From contig JAZDFQ010000073.1 in assembly GCA_043807765.1 (NCBI GenBank), forward strand, positions 1 through 64,000: a DNA stretch of 64,000 bases. The letters run 5' to 3'. The stretch's first letter is position 1; every line of letters starts with the position of its first letter. Made by a program: the position numbers and the translations under genes. The notes beneath the pieces are model-generated. The model was given only the letters and a program-made list of their open reading frames with translations. It ran no database searches and was not told the DNA's origin. Positions 18,620-28,006 of this stretch are shown here, piece after piece. This DNA is from Stygiobacter sp043807765 (GTDB taxonomy: Bacteria > Bacteroidota > Ignavibacteria > Ignavibacteriales > Melioribacteraceae).

Positions 18620-19074
18620 CTTCCAAAATTGTTGATGTTTTAGCGAAAATATTAGAAGGGCTAAGCAACAATGCTTCTATTGATGAAGTTAGTAAGCGCT
18701 TGATTAAAAGTAAGAAATATGATGAGAAACTTTTAAGCGCAGCTTTTTCGTTGGTTTATGATAAAATATTATTAAGAACTAGTATCAAAAAATTAGATAC
18801 TAAGTTCAGTCAAAAAAGTACAAGGTTTTTATCCGAAGATGAAATTAGTTTTATTGGAATTGAAAATTACAATTATCTTCTTCACCTTATGAATGTTGGA
18901 TTGTTAGATTCATCTAATCTTGAAGCAATACTTAGTCAAATATCTTTATTTCCGGAACTAAGAGTTACACGCAAAGAAATTAATTGGATAATTCTTTTAT
19001 CGTTAGTTGATTTTGATAGCGAATTGCTGCCTGGCAGCAGATTTCTTTTATACTCTTCCGATACAGTTAATTAA
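18616..19074 (+). CDS. Smg/DUF494 family protein
   Basis: The 152-residue protein resembles the DUF494 (Smg) family: an N-terminal helical part (about 1-50) and a C-terminal half with FLSEDEISFIGIENYNYLLHL and LRVTRKEINWIILLSL. The family has no established function but is often beside topA or dprA, as here (topA starts 9 bases later). The assignment rests on overall pattern and context, so it is moderate. Confidence 0.65.
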   Translation: MTSKIVDVLAKILEGLSNNASIDEVSKRLIKSKKYDEKLLSAAFSLVYDKILLRTSIKKLDTKFSQKSTRFLSEDEISFIGIENYNYLLHLMNVGLLDSSNLEAILSQISLFPELRVTRKEINWIILLSLVDFDSELLPGSRFLLYSSDTVN

Positions 19075-19083
19075 GGGCACTTA

Positions 19084-21318
19084 ATGGGCAAAGATTTAAT
19101 ACTTGTGGAATCACCTTCCAAAGCGAAGACGATTAATAAATATGTTGGGAAAAGTTACGTAGTTGAAGCTACCATTGGACATATCCGCAATCTTCCAAAG
19201 ACAAAACTTGGTATTGATGTAGAAAATGGATTTACACCAACCTTGCTAAATATTCGCGGCAAGGGCGATGTTATAAAGAAAATTCGTTCGCTTGCAGCCA
19301 AATCCAATAAAATATATGTGGCGACAGATCCCGACCGTGAAGGGGAGGCGATTGCTCAAGACGTCGTTGATATTCTTGATGTTAAGCAGCATGAGAAAAT
19401 TGAACGTGTGTTGTTTAATGAAATCACAAAAAAAGCGGTAAATGAAGCATTAAAGAATCCAATAAAGATTGACGATCATCTAGTCATTTCACAACGCGCT
19501 CGTAGAGTAATGGATAGAATTATTGGTTACAAAGTAAGTCCATTTTTGTGGCGCGCAGTTTTGGATTCCTCCGGCGGTTCTTTATCAGCTGGAAGAGTTC
19601 AATCTGTAGCATTGAGATTGATATGCGAAAGAGAAGAAGAAATTGATCGATTCATTCCAACAGAATATTGGTCATTGGTTGCCATTTTCAAAACAGAAAA
19701 AGGAGATGAGTTTGCTGCTAAACTATATGAAGTGAGTGGTAAACAAATTAAACTTCCACCTAAACCTCAGATGACTCAAGAAGACTGGGATGAGTTTTTC
19801 AAAACCAATTTTGCTATCTCTAGCGGTGAAGTTGCTAATAAAATATTCGAGATTTTAAAGGCTAAGTCCAATTATACGATTAGCGATATTTCTAAGAAGG
19901 AAAGCAGAAAAAATCCTTCTCCTCCTTTTATTACAAGTTCTCTGCAAGTCGAATCTTCGAGAAAACTCAGAATGCGTCCTCGCCGTACTATGATGCTAGC
20001 GCAACAATTATACGAAGGCGTAGAACTTGGAAGCGAAGGAACGACCGGTCTAATTACTTACATGAGAACTGATTCAACTCGTTTAAGCGATGATATAGTT
20101 ACTGATACACGTAATTTTATTAAAGAAAGATATGGTGAGCAATACTTACCGGAGAAAGTTAGAACATTCGAACAAAAAAATAAAAAGAATGTACAGGACG
20201 CGCACGAAGCTATCCGTCCTACATCATTAAAGTACACACCGGATTTTGTTAAAGAATATTTGGATGAAGCTCAATTCAAGTTGTATGATTTAATTTGGAA
20301 AAGGTTTATTGCTTGCCAGATGGAATCAGCCAGATTAGAAACAACATCTGTTAATGTTTCTGCAGATGAATACACATTCCGAGCTTCCGGTACAACTATT
20401 TTGTTTGATGGCTTCCAAGTTCTTTATGAAGAAACATCTGATGATAATTCTGAAAAGGGTGAGAATGGCGGATTGATTCCGGCCGGTTTAGAAGTAAACC
20501 AAAAAATGAATCTGAAAGAATTAACACCAAACCAGCATTTCACAAAGCCTCCGGCAAGATTTACGGAAAGCACTTTAATTAAAGAGCTTGAGAGCAATGG
20601 AATTGGCAGACCAAGTACTTATGCGATGATCATCGGTACAATTGTAGATAGACGATATGTAGAACAACAAGACAGAAAAATATTCCCAACGCAGCTTGGC
20701 AAAAAGGTTAATACCGTTCTAGCAAAGAATTTTCCGGATATTATTAATGTCAATTTTACTGCTCAAATGGAAGATGAACTTGATCTTATTGCTAATGGCG
20801 AGACCGATTACTTAAGAGTTTTAAATGATTTTTACGGACCCTTTATTAAAGATTTAACTGAAGTTGAAGCGAATCTGGAAAAGATAATTTGTGAAAAGTG
20901 TGGCGGTGAACTCGATCTTAAAATTGGTCGCTTCGGAAAATATTTTGCATGTAACAATTATCCCGAATGCAAAAACATAAAGTCACTTAAGGAAATTGCC
21001 GGCGGCAGCAATGAACCGGAATATACCGGTGAAATTTGCCCCAAATGCGAAAGCAAAACAGTCTACCGTGAAGGCAAATTCGGAAAGTTTATTGGTTGCG
21101 AAAAATATCCGGATTGTGACTTTACAAAAGTGATAACGCTTGGAATGTCTTGCCCAAAATGTAACGAAGGCGAGGTTATAACGCGAAGAACAAAACGTGG
21201 AAAAATATTCTACGGCTGCAACAAATATCCGGATTGCGATTATGCTAGCTGGACAATGCCGAAGCCGAAAGAAGAAGATCAAGAAGAACCAGTAGAATCT
21301 TCCGAAGAAGAGTATTAA
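19084..21318 (+). CDS. topA: DNA topoisomerase I
   Basis: The 744-residue enzyme has the N-terminal TOPRIM domain (LILVESPSKAKTINKY; acidic motif TDPDREGEAIA near residue 80) and the catalytic Tyr in GLITYMRTDSTRLS (about 326). Three C-terminal zinc-ribbon domains (about 600-725), each with CxxC and a CxxYPxC-like second half, are followed by an acidic tail. It relaxes negatively supercoiled DNA and is essential in most bacteria. Confidence 0.96.
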   Translation: MGKDLILVESPSKAKTINKYVGKSYVVEATIGHIRNLPKTKLGIDVENGFTPTLLNIRGKGDVIKKIRSLAAKSNKIYVATDPDREGEAIAQDVVDILDVKQHEKIERVLFNEITKKAVNEALKNPIKIDDHLVISQRARRVMDRIIGYKVSPFLWRAVLDSSGGSLSAGRVQSVALRLICEREEEIDRFIPTEYWSLVAIFKTEKGDEFAAKLYEVSGKQIKLPPKPQMTQEDWDEFFKTNFAISSGEVANKIFEILKAKSNYTISDISKKESRKNPSPPFITSSLQVESSRKLRMRPRRTMMLAQQLYEGVELGSEGTTGLITYMRTDSTRLSDDIVTDTRNFIKERYGEQYLPEKVRTFEQKNKKNVQDAHEAIRPTSLKYTPDFVKEYLDEAQFKLYDLIWKRFIACQMESARLETTSVNVSADEYTFRASGTTILFDGFQVLYEETSDDNSEKGENGGLIPAGLEVNQKMNLKELTPNQHFTKPPARFTESTLIKELESNGIGRPSTYAMIIGTIVDRRYVEQQDRKIFPTQLGKKVNTVLAKNFPDIINVNFTAQMEDELDLIANGETDYLRVLNDFYGPFIKDLTEVEANLEKIICEKCGGELDLKIGRFGKYFACNNYPECKNIKSLKEIAGGSNEPEYTGEICPKCESKTVYREGKFGKFIGCEKYPDCDFTKVITLGMSCPKCNEGEVITRRTKRGKIFYGCNKYPDCDYASWTMPKPKEEDQEEPVESSEEEY

Positions 21319-21334
21319 ACTGACCGGACAAAAA

Positions 21335-22228
21335 ATGAAGCAGCTTGATTTAAATACTGTTGCTGCTGAAATGCTCACTGAACTTTCGGGTGTGAATAGA
21401 GCTTCTGAAAATACTTTGCAAGCTTATACTCGAGATGTGAATGAGTTTATTGGATTTTGTAAATCACGAGATATCTCTACCATCGACAAAGTTGTTGAAC
21501 GAACAATTCGCCAATTTGTAATTCATTTAAGCTCTAGTGAAGTTGAAAAAACTACAGTGTCTAGGAAACTTTCGGCTTTGCGCAAATTGTTCGATTTTGC
21601 GATTAGAAACGAGATTATAGATGCAAACCCTATTTCAAAAATTCCGAATCCAAAAACAAAAAGAAAACTTCCGGAAACAATCAGCCTTGATTCTTTTCTG
21701 GAAATTTATAACTTCATAAGTAAAGAAAATACGGTTGTTGAAGCTAAGAGAATTAAAGCAATTTTTGAATTATTATACGGTTGTGCTTTTCGTGTATCGG
21801 AATTATGTTCCTTAAATATTGGTAGTTTGGATTTGACAAATTCCAGTGTGCGTGTGCTGGGAAAGGGTTCAAAAACTAGAATTGTTCCTCTAGGAGCAAA
21901 ATCAAAAACAGTGGTCCAAGAGTATTTAGATACTTTAGTAAATCTAAATTATGCTACGCCATTATTTATTAGTAATGAAAAAAGAATTGATCGATTTGAA
22001 GTTTATTATTTGGTAAAAAAGTATATTAATAAAGTTTCGGATATAGATAAGAAGAGCCCACACATTTTAAGACATAGTGCAGCAACGCATATGTTAGATA
22101 ATGAGGCAGACTTAATGGCAGTAAAAGAAATATTAGGTCATGAAAATTTATCAACCACTCAGATTTACACACATGTAAGTGTTGAGCGGTTGAAAAAGAC
22201 ATATAAAAAAGCCCATCCAAAATCCTAA
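21335..22228 (+). CDS. tyrosine recombinase, XerC/XerD type
   Basis: The 297-residue protein has the SAM-like core-binding N-terminal domain (about 1-95) and a catalytic domain with all key residues: Arg in GCAFRVSELC (about 152), HILRH (about 246-250), GHENLSTTQ (His about 268) and Tyr in IYTHV (about 279). The length fits Xer recombinases that resolve chromosome dimers at dif. The topA/ybeY neighbourhood, rather than a phage or island context, supports a housekeeping role; XerC versus XerD cannot be decided. Confidence 0.88.
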   Translation: MKQLDLNTVAAEMLTELSGVNRASENTLQAYTRDVNEFIGFCKSRDISTIDKVVERTIRQFVIHLSSSEVEKTTVSRKLSALRKLFDFAIRNEIIDANPISKIPNPKTKRKLPETISLDSFLEIYNFISKENTVVEAKRIKAIFELLYGCAFRVSELCSLNIGSLDLTNSSVRVLGKGSKTRIVPLGAKSKTVVQEYLDTLVNLNYATPLFISNEKRIDRFEVYYLVKKYINKVSDIDKKSPHILRHSAATHMLDNEADLMAVKEILGHENLSTTQIYTHVSVERLKKTYKKAHPKS

Positions 22229-22237
22229 GGAGTAGCT

Positions 22238-22576
22238 ATGAATATCAGAATAACATCCCGCAAGTTCAAAGCAAAAGATTCCCTTAAAACCTTCATTAGA
22301 GATGAAGTAAAATCATTGGAAAGGTTCAATGATCAAATTATGGATTGCAATGTAGTATTAAGTTTCACTCATGTAAAAGATAGTATTAAAACCGCTGAAA
22401 TTATTGTGAAATTACCGGGACATACAATAACGGTTTCAGTTTCCAGTTCTGAATTTGAGAAATCAGCAATAATGGCAATAGACAAGATTATTAAACAGCT
22501 CGTTAAAGTGAAAACAAAAAAACAAGTAAGAAAAAAAGCAGAGCCGAAAGTTAAGGTAGTTGTTGATGAAGATTGA
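22238..22576 (+). CDS. hpf: ribosome hibernation promoting factor (short HPF/RaiA type)
   Basis: The 112-residue protein belongs to the HPF/RaiA family (MNIRITSRKFKAKDSLKTFI, then FEKSAIMAIDKIIKQLVK), which binds the small ribosomal subunit near the decoding site during slow growth. The Lys-rich C-terminus ends without the extra dimerisation domain of long HPF. AAGGAG precedes the ATG. It overlaps hprK by 11 bases, an arrangement also common where rpoN-linked hpf and hprK cluster. Confidence 0.88.
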   Translation: MNIRITSRKFKAKDSLKTFIRDEVKSLERFNDQIMDCNVVLSFTHVKDSIKTAEIIVKLPGHTITVSVSSSEFEKSAIMAIDKIIKQLVKVKTKKQVRKKAEPKVKVVVDED

Positions 22577-23576
22577 TGAAAAAAATATTACTAAAAAAGA
22601 AAGTATTTCCGTTGAGTTCTTTTTCAACAATACTAAAGAGAAATTCAAGCTCAGACATGTAAATGAACTTGTTAGTCTTGAAAGAAGAATTCTAGATCAA
22701 AATTTACATAGACCCGGTCTTCCTTTGGCCGGGTTTATGGATTTGTTTTCATTTAGTAGGGTTCAAGTGTTTGGCAATACCGAAATGAAGTATCTGGAAG
22801 ACTTATCTCTTGTGGAGAGAATAAATTCTATAGAAAGAATTTTTAAGTATAACATCCCTTGCGTCATTGTCACAAATGATAATCACGTCCCGGATGAAAT
22901 GGTTGAACTTGCTAACAAATATGAGGTGCCTCTTTTCATTTCTAAGTTTGAAACGACCAAATTAGCTTATCTAATCTCAGATTTTTTCGATGATCAATTT
23001 TCTCCAAGGCTTTCTCTACATGGATCTTTCGTGGATGTCTACGGAGTTGGAATGTTATTCGTCGGCAAATCCGGAATCGGGAAAAGTGAAGTTGCTTTAG
23101 ATCTAGTAGAACGAGGTCATAGACTAGTTGCTGATGATGTAGTGATTCTCACAAAAAAAGGGGAAGGAATCTTAATGGGTTCCGGTACCGAGTTAGTTAA
23201 GCACTTCATGGAAATTAGAGGTATAGGAATATTAGACATCAGAAGCATGTTTGGTGTGCGGGCAATTCGTTACCAAAAGAGACTTGAAATAATTATTGAG
23301 CTCGAGATTTGGAATGCAGATTCAGACTACACTCGTACTGGTCTTGATTCCAGCACAATTAATGTAATGGATATAGAAATGCCATACGTTAAACTTCCTA
23401 TTCTACCCGGTAAGAACATTACAGTAGTTTCCGAAATAATTGCTCTTAATTATCTATTGAAGCATTATGGCTATGATGCTGCAAAAGTTCTTCAAGAGCG
23501 TATTAGCAACAAAATTCAACAAAAAACCAATAGTTTAAGCAGATCTGTTAACTATTTTGAGCATGATTTTGAATGA
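22566..23576 (+). CDS. hprK: HPr kinase/phosphorylase
   Basis: I start it at ATG 22566, giving 336 residues. The C-terminal kinase has the Walker A loop GKSGIGKSEVALDL (about 161-174), RGHRLVADDVV and the HprK signature around MEIRGIGILDIRSMFG (about 215-230). The N-terminal domain (about 1-130) is typical HprK. The enzyme phosphorylates Ser46 of HPr in Firmicutes; in Gram-negative bacteria without sugar PTS it often works with Npr-like proteins. No PTS gene is visible nearby, so its target is unknown. Confidence 0.92.
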   Translation: MKIDEKNITKKESISVEFFFNNTKEKFKLRHVNELVSLERRILDQNLHRPGLPLAGFMDLFSFSRVQVFGNTEMKYLEDLSLVERINSIERIFKYNIPCVIVTNDNHVPDEMVELANKYEVPLFISKFETTKLAYLISDFFDDQFSPRLSLHGSFVDVYGVGMLFVGKSGIGKSEVALDLVERGHRLVADDVVILTKKGEGILMGSGTELVKHFMEIRGIGILDIRSMFGVRAIRYQKRLEIIIELEIWNADSDYTRTGLDSSTINVMDIEMPYVKLPILPGKNITVVSEIIALNYLLKHYGYDAAKVLQERISNKIQQKTNSLSRSVNYFEHDFE

Positions 23577-23596
23577 GGAATTAAGCTAATAAATCC

Positions 23597-23625
23597 TTGA
23601 CACCACTATACTGATTTATTATCTT
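23597..23625 (+). promoter_or_regulatory. candidate promoter for the M23 peptidase gene
   Basis: TTGACA (23597-23602) and TATCTT (23620-23625) are separated by 17 bases, a good sigma-70 fit. The downstream element also reads TATCTTCG, one mismatch from the Bacteroidota TAnnTTTG element. It lies about 16 bases before the ATG at 23642, in the gap after hprK. Confidence 0.45.
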
Positions 23626-23641
23626 CGCACCTCTAAAAGCT

Positions 23642-24565
23642 ATGAAAAAATTCTATTATTTTTCGAAATCGAAACTGAAGTTTGTCGAAATCCGCAATTT
23701 CTATAAGAAATTTGTTTTTCTTGTAACATTTTTTGCGGTACTTGTTTCATTCTTCGTGTTTGGCAGTTTTCTGGTTTTCAACGAATTTATTAACCCCGAT
23801 TCCGAGGTTAAATCGTTGAAATCTAGTAATAAATTGTTAAAACAGAGATTTGAAGAATTGGTGGAAAGATATCAACAACTTGATGATAGAGTTACTCAGC
23901 TTAATATACAGAGTAAAGATCTTAGATTAAAGGCTAATCTTGAACCAAAAGAGCAAGATTTAACTATAGGCATTGGTGGTAGTGTTTTTGAACCAATCGA
24001 ATCCTTTAGTGCCGGAAAGATCAATTCATTCCTAAAAGATGTAGATAGTTACGTAGACCAAGTCTCTCTCAAAGTTAAATTAGAAAAAAATAACTATTCA
24101 GAAATTACATCAGCTTTAAAACGGAATGAATCATTATTCGAAGTGATTCCAGCCATTAGGCCGTGCGATGGAAGAATTGCTGACGATTTTGGTATGCGAT
24201 TCCATCCTATACTCCACATATATAGAATGCACAATGGAATAGATATAATTACAGATGTTGGAACCAAGGTTTATGCGCCCGGAGCCGGTGTTGTAGAGTT
24301 TGTAGGCTGGAAGGGTGGATACGGGTTGACCCTAGAAGTATCTCATGGTTTTGGCTACAAAACATTGTATGCTCATTTGGAAAATATAAATGTAAAGCAA
24401 GGACAGAAGCTCGTTCGTGGATATCTTATGGCCCATAGCGGCAACTCCGGACGATTATCTTCCGGTCCACATTTACATTACGAAGTGCAACATAATGGAG
24501 TAAATCTCGATCCAATTAATTTCATCTACGATGACGTTAAACTCTTTGAGATCGTAAAAAAATAA
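23642..24565 (+). CDS. M23-family peptidase (LytM domain), membrane-anchored
   Basis: The 307-residue protein has an N-terminal membrane helix (about 25-48), a coiled coil (about 58-95) and a C-terminal M23/LytM domain. Zinc-ligand motifs are complete: HNGIDI with the preceding RMHPI-like segment (FHPILHIYRMHNGID), and GPHLHYEV (about 278-285). It may cleave peptide bridges in peptidoglycan, or activate an amidase as EnvC does. It resembles the standard Bacteroidota murein peptidase with a coiled-coil stalk. Confidence 0.88.
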   Translation: MKKFYYFSKSKLKFVEIRNFYKKFVFLVTFFAVLVSFFVFGSFLVFNEFINPDSEVKSLKSSNKLLKQRFEELVERYQQLDDRVTQLNIQSKDLRLKANLEPKEQDLTIGIGGSVFEPIESFSAGKINSFLKDVDSYVDQVSLKVKLEKNNYSEITSALKRNESLFEVIPAIRPCDGRIADDFGMRFHPILHIYRMHNGIDIITDVGTKVYAPGAGVVEFVGWKGGYGLTLEVSHGFGYKTLYAHLENINVKQGQKLVRGYLMAHSGNSGRLSSGPHLHYEVQHNGVNLDPINFIYDDVKLFEIVKK

Positions 24566-24588
24566 TATAACAAAAAGGAGTTCCTCTT

Positions 24589-24819
24589 ATGATTTGGACC
24601 GTCGAATTAGCATCTTATCTTGATGACGCTCCTTGGCCAGCAACAAAAGAAGAATTAATGGATTATGCAGAAAGAATAGGCGCTCCATTAGAAGTTGTTG
24701 AGAATCTTCTGGAATTGGAAGATTCGGACGAACCATATGAATCTATAGAAGACATTTGGCCAGATTACCCAAGTGATGAAGACTTCTTCTATAATGATGA
24801 TGATGAATTTAAATCGTAG
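24589..24819 (+). CDS. DUF2795 small acidic protein
   Basis: This 76-residue, very acidic protein matches DUF2795 (WTVELASYLDDAPWPATK, then EDIWPDYPSDEDFF), a small family common in Bacteroidota and Chlorobiota with no known role. AAAAAGGAG 8 bases before the ATG is a strong ribosome binding site, suggesting good expression. It lies between the M23 peptidase and holB. Confidence 0.8.
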   Translation: MIWTVELASYLDDAPWPATKEELMDYAERIGAPLEVVENLLELEDSDEPYESIEDIWPDYPSDEDFFYNDDDEFKS

Positions 24820-24824
24820 TAATA

Positions 24825-25940
24825 ATGATGGATTTTTTGGATCAAATTACTGAACAAAATAAAGTAAAAGATCAATTACAAAAAATTATTAATTCTAGGC
24901 GTGTCCCACACGCCTTTATTTTTGCCGGTATAGAGGGGATTGGCAAATTCAATACGGCAATTCAGTTTGCTAAGTCCATTAATTCTAAAAGTATTCCCAA
25001 CTTTGATGAAACATTTATTCATCGAATAGATGAACTACAAGAACCTTACATTAAGCTTATAATGCCTTTACCAAGAGGTAAAAACGAAACGACTGAGGAT
25101 TCGGGTACAGATAAACTTTCTAAAGAAGTAATGGAAGAGATTAAATCTGAACTAGATTCGAAGATTAAAAATCCATTCCATAAAATCTTTATTGAAAATG
25201 CAAACACAATTAAAATCAGCAGTATAAGAGAGATCAAAAAATTCATTTCATTTTCATCAGATGAGCATATTTACAAGTTTGTAATTATTCTTGATGCCGA
25301 GTATATGAATGATCAAGCTCAGAATGCGTTATTAAAGAGTCTTGAAGAACCTCCGAATGGAATTGTTTTTATACTAATCACATCTAAGAAAGAGAATCTG
25401 CTACCAACAATTGTTTCAAGATGCAGAGAAATTGTTTTTGAACCCTTACCAAGAAATTCTGTTGAGGAAATTCTTTCCTCCAAATTTAACATTGAAAAAT
25501 CTTTAGCTAAAAAGGTTTCCTATTTTTCAAATGGGTCGCTAACCCAGTCAGTTCAACTAATTAATTATGACTTCGAAAATATTCAGCAAAAAACGATCAG
25601 TATCCTTAGATATTCCTTCGCTAAGAAATATCAAATGGCGTTAAACGAGCTAACGGAGTTTTCCAAAAACCATACTGAAGAATCGTTACTATTCCTCATT
25701 AAGATGATTAAAATTTGGCTCAATGACGTATTAAAGAATAGAAAATCATTAGGCGGCTTTGCTTTCGAGGAAGCTTCGGAAACAATAGAAAAGTTTAATG
25801 CAAAATATTCGAAAGTGGAGTTAAATTCTCTTTTTCGAAATTTGGATTTTTTGGAAAGCATTTATGATAGAAATATAAACTTGAATGTCTTATTTCTGAA
25901 CGTTATATTTGAAATAGCATCTGTTGTTAAGAGGAATTAA
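24825..25940 (+). CDS. holB: DNA polymerase III, delta prime subunit
   Basis: The 371-residue protein is a clamp-loader AAA+ subunit: RVPHAFIFAGIEGIGKF (Walker A region, about 25-42) and the sensor 1 region AQNALLKSLEEPPNG (about 165-180) with SRC downstream. It lacks the zinc-finger Cys set of DnaX, which supports delta prime. It helps load the sliding clamp at replication forks. Its stop overlaps the upstream region of ricT. Confidence 0.88.
   Translation: MMDFLDQITEQNKVKDQLQKIINSRRVPHAFIFAGIEGIGKFNTAIQFAKSINSKSIPNFDETFIHRIDELQEPYIKLIMPLPRGKNETTEDSGTDKLSKEVMEEIKSELDSKIKNPFHKIFIENANTIKISSIREIKKFISFSSDEHIYKFVIILDAEYMNDQAQNALLKSLEEPPNGIVFILITSKKENLLPTIVSRCREIVFEPLPRNSVEEILSSKFNIEKSLAKKVSYFSNGSLTQSVQLINYDFENIQQKTISILRYSFAKKYQMALNELTEFSKNHTEESLLFLIKMIKIWLNDVLKNRKSLGGFAFEEASETIEKFNAKYSKVELNSLFRNLDFLESIYDRNINLNVLFLNVIFEIASVVKRN
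25930..25935 (+). promoter_or_regulatory. ribosome binding site fixing the GTG start of the PSP1 gene
   Basis: AGAGGA, inside the end of holB, lies 6 bases before GTG 25942. It favours this start over TTG 25924. Confidence 0.6.
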
Positions 25941-25941
25941 A

Positions 25942-26787
25942 GTGACACATATAGATTTCCCAGCTCCGAAAACAGAACTTCAAATTGAAGAAGCTTTGTC
26001 TATTAATATCTTACCAAGTTGTAATTCATTCTATGAAAAAATTGTTCTAAGGCATATTAACGAGAAATGTGCGAATATTAGCTATTGTATGACTTCAAAT
26101 TGCAGTGGATTAGAAAAACCACCACTTGATGAGAGAAATATTATTGAAATATCTTGCTGCGGACTTCTACCATCAAATTTCGTATTAATTCCAAGCGAGC
26201 TAGTTAACAATGTTTTCCCGGAAGATTTTGTTGTAATTTCGAGCGAAGATTCTGTTGAGATAGCTCAAGTTAAAAGCGTTGGAGAATTAGTAAAGAAAAA
26301 ACGTCAATACATTGGCCTCTTCAATGAAGAACTTCCAAGTATCCTCAGAAAAGCTACAATGGATGACTTAGAGCGCACAAGAAAGAATATTGGTGATGAG
26401 CAAAGGGCTATACAAAAGTTTCGAGTATCAGTTCAAAAGTTTAATCTGGAAATGAAACTTGTTAGTATTCATTATCAATTTGATCGCAAGAAATTATTTT
26501 TCTTCTATACAGCAGATGGCAGAGTTGATTTTAGAGAGCTTGCTAAAGAATTAGCTTCGGAATTCAAAACTCGTATTGAGTTAAGACAAATTGGAGTTAG
26601 GGACGAAGCTAAGAAAGTTGGCGGTATGGGCTCTTGCGGAAGACAATTTTGCTGTCATTCGTTTCTGAACAATTTTAAAAGAATCACAACACAATTAGCA
26701 AATGATCAAAACTTACTTTCTAATATGGGTAAGTTAAGCGGCCCGTGTAATAAACTTAAGTGTTGTTTATCCTTTGAGATAGAATAA
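25942..26787 (+). CDS. ricT: PSP1-domain protein (RicT/YaaT-like)
   Basis: From GTG 25942 the product has 281 residues. The PSP1 domain occupies roughly 85-190, and the conserved Cys-rich C-terminus (CGRQFCCHSF about 233-242; GPCNKLKCCLSFE about 268-280) matches RicT/YaaT, which in Bacillus binds Fe-S clusters in the Ric complex and affects RNase Y. It follows holB, as yaaT does in Bacillus. The extra N-terminal Cys residues (about 26-75) are seen in Bacteroidota members. Confidence 0.85.
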   Translation: MTHIDFPAPKTELQIEEALSINILPSCNSFYEKIVLRHINEKCANISYCMTSNCSGLEKPPLDERNIIEISCCGLLPSNFVLIPSELVNNVFPEDFVVISSEDSVEIAQVKSVGELVKKKRQYIGLFNEELPSILRKATMDDLERTRKNIGDEQRAIQKFRVSVQKFNLEMKLVSIHYQFDRKKLFFFYTADGRVDFRELAKELASEFKTRIELRQIGVRDEAKKVGGMGSCGRQFCCHSFLNNFKRITTQLANDQNLLSNMGKLSGPCNKLKCCLSFEIE

Positions 26788-26819
26788 ATCCCCATCGTTA
26801 AAATAATACTGAGATAATT

Positions 26820-27998
26820 ATGAAAAAGACTGTAATTGTTGCAGCTAAAAGAACTCCGATTGGTTCTTTTCAAGGTGCTCTAGCAAATATTTCTGCTGTC
26901 GAACTTGGTGCTAGCCTAATTAAAAATCTAATTGAGACTACTCATTTGGACCCAAATTTAGTAGATGAAGTTATTATGGGAAACGTAATTTCTACTGGTT
27001 TAGGACAAGCTCCAGCTCGTCAAGCGGCAATTTTTGGTGGACTTCCGGAAAAAACCGAATGCCTAACAATAAACAAGATGTGTGGAAGCGGTTTGAAAGC
27101 AGTCATGCTGGCTAATCAAGCAATTTCTTGCGGCGATGCAGAAATTATCATAGCCGGTGGTATGGAAAGCATGTCTAACGCTCCGTATATTCTACCTAAT
27201 GCTCGTAGTGGTTTCAGACTTGGTAATGGAACAATCTACGATTCATTGATAAAAGACGGTTTGTGGGATGTTTATAACGGTATTCACATGGGAAGTTGCG
27301 CAGAAGTGTGTGCAAAAGATTTCTCAATGTCTCGAAAAGAAGTTGATGATTTTGCCATTTCATCCTACAAGAACGCGTTAAGTGCAATAGAAAAAGAAAA
27401 ATTCAAAAAAGAAATTGTCCCGATTACAATTCATGGGAAAAAGGGAAGTACAACTGTTGCAACAGATGAAGAGCCTGGGAAAGTGAATTTTGATAAGATT
27501 TCAGAATTAAGACCAGCTTTTGAAAAAGATGGCGTTGTTACTGCCGCTAATTCTTCAAAACTTAACGATGCAGCTTCTGCAATCATATTAATGAGTGAAG
27601 AAAAAGCCATAGAATTGGGTTATAAACCGCTTTTTGAAATTGTGTCTCAAGCTTCGTTTGCGAAAGCACCCATTTATTTTACAACAGCACCGGCTGATGC
27701 GATTTCTAAAGTTTTAAATAAAGCTAAATTAACAGTAAACGATATCGACCTATTTGAAATTAATGAAGCTTTTGCGGTTGTATCAATTGCTGTAAATAAA
27801 ATCTTAAAATTAGATGAAAGCAAAGTAAACGTAAACGGCGGAGCTATTGCTTTAGGTCATCCAATTGGCGCAAGCGGAGCTAGAATTCTTACTACTCTAG
27901 TTCACGAAATGCTGGAAAGAAATTCGAAATATGGTTTGGCTTCTTTGTGCATTGGAGGTGGGGAAGCCAGTGCAGTTATTATTAAAAAATATGAATAG
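26820..27998 (+). CDS. acetyl-CoA C-acetyltransferase (thiolase)
   Basis: The 392-residue protein has the thiolase nucleophile Cys in NKMCGSGLKAV (about 89), the GGMESMSNAPYIL segment, GHPIGASGARI (His about 348) and the final Cys in CIGGGEAS (about 378). It condenses two acetyl-CoA to acetoacetyl-CoA or runs the reverse in fatty acid breakdown. The next gene encodes the following step, so the pair converts acetyl-CoA to 3-hydroxybutyryl-CoA or back. Confidence 0.93.
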   Translation: MKKTVIVAAKRTPIGSFQGALANISAVELGASLIKNLIETTHLDPNLVDEVIMGNVISTGLGQAPARQAAIFGGLPEKTECLTINKMCGSGLKAVMLANQAISCGDAEIIIAGGMESMSNAPYILPNARSGFRLGNGTIYDSLIKDGLWDVYNGIHMGSCAEVCAKDFSMSRKEVDDFAISSYKNALSAIEKEKFKKEIVPITIHGKKGSTTVATDEEPGKVNFDKISELRPAFEKDGVVTAANSSKLNDAASAIILMSEEKAIELGYKPLFEIVSQASFAKAPIYFTTAPADAISKVLNKAKLTVNDIDLFEINEAFAVVSIAVNKILKLDESKVNVNGGAIALGHPIGASGARILTTLVHEMLERNSKYGLASLCIGGGEASAVIIKKYE

Positions 27999-28006
27999 GA
28001 TGTGAT

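Noticed and set aside
21335..22228. Tyrosine recombinase as evidence of a mobile element
   Set aside because: Its length and housekeeping neighbours fit XerC/XerD; no attachment sites or phage genes are around it.
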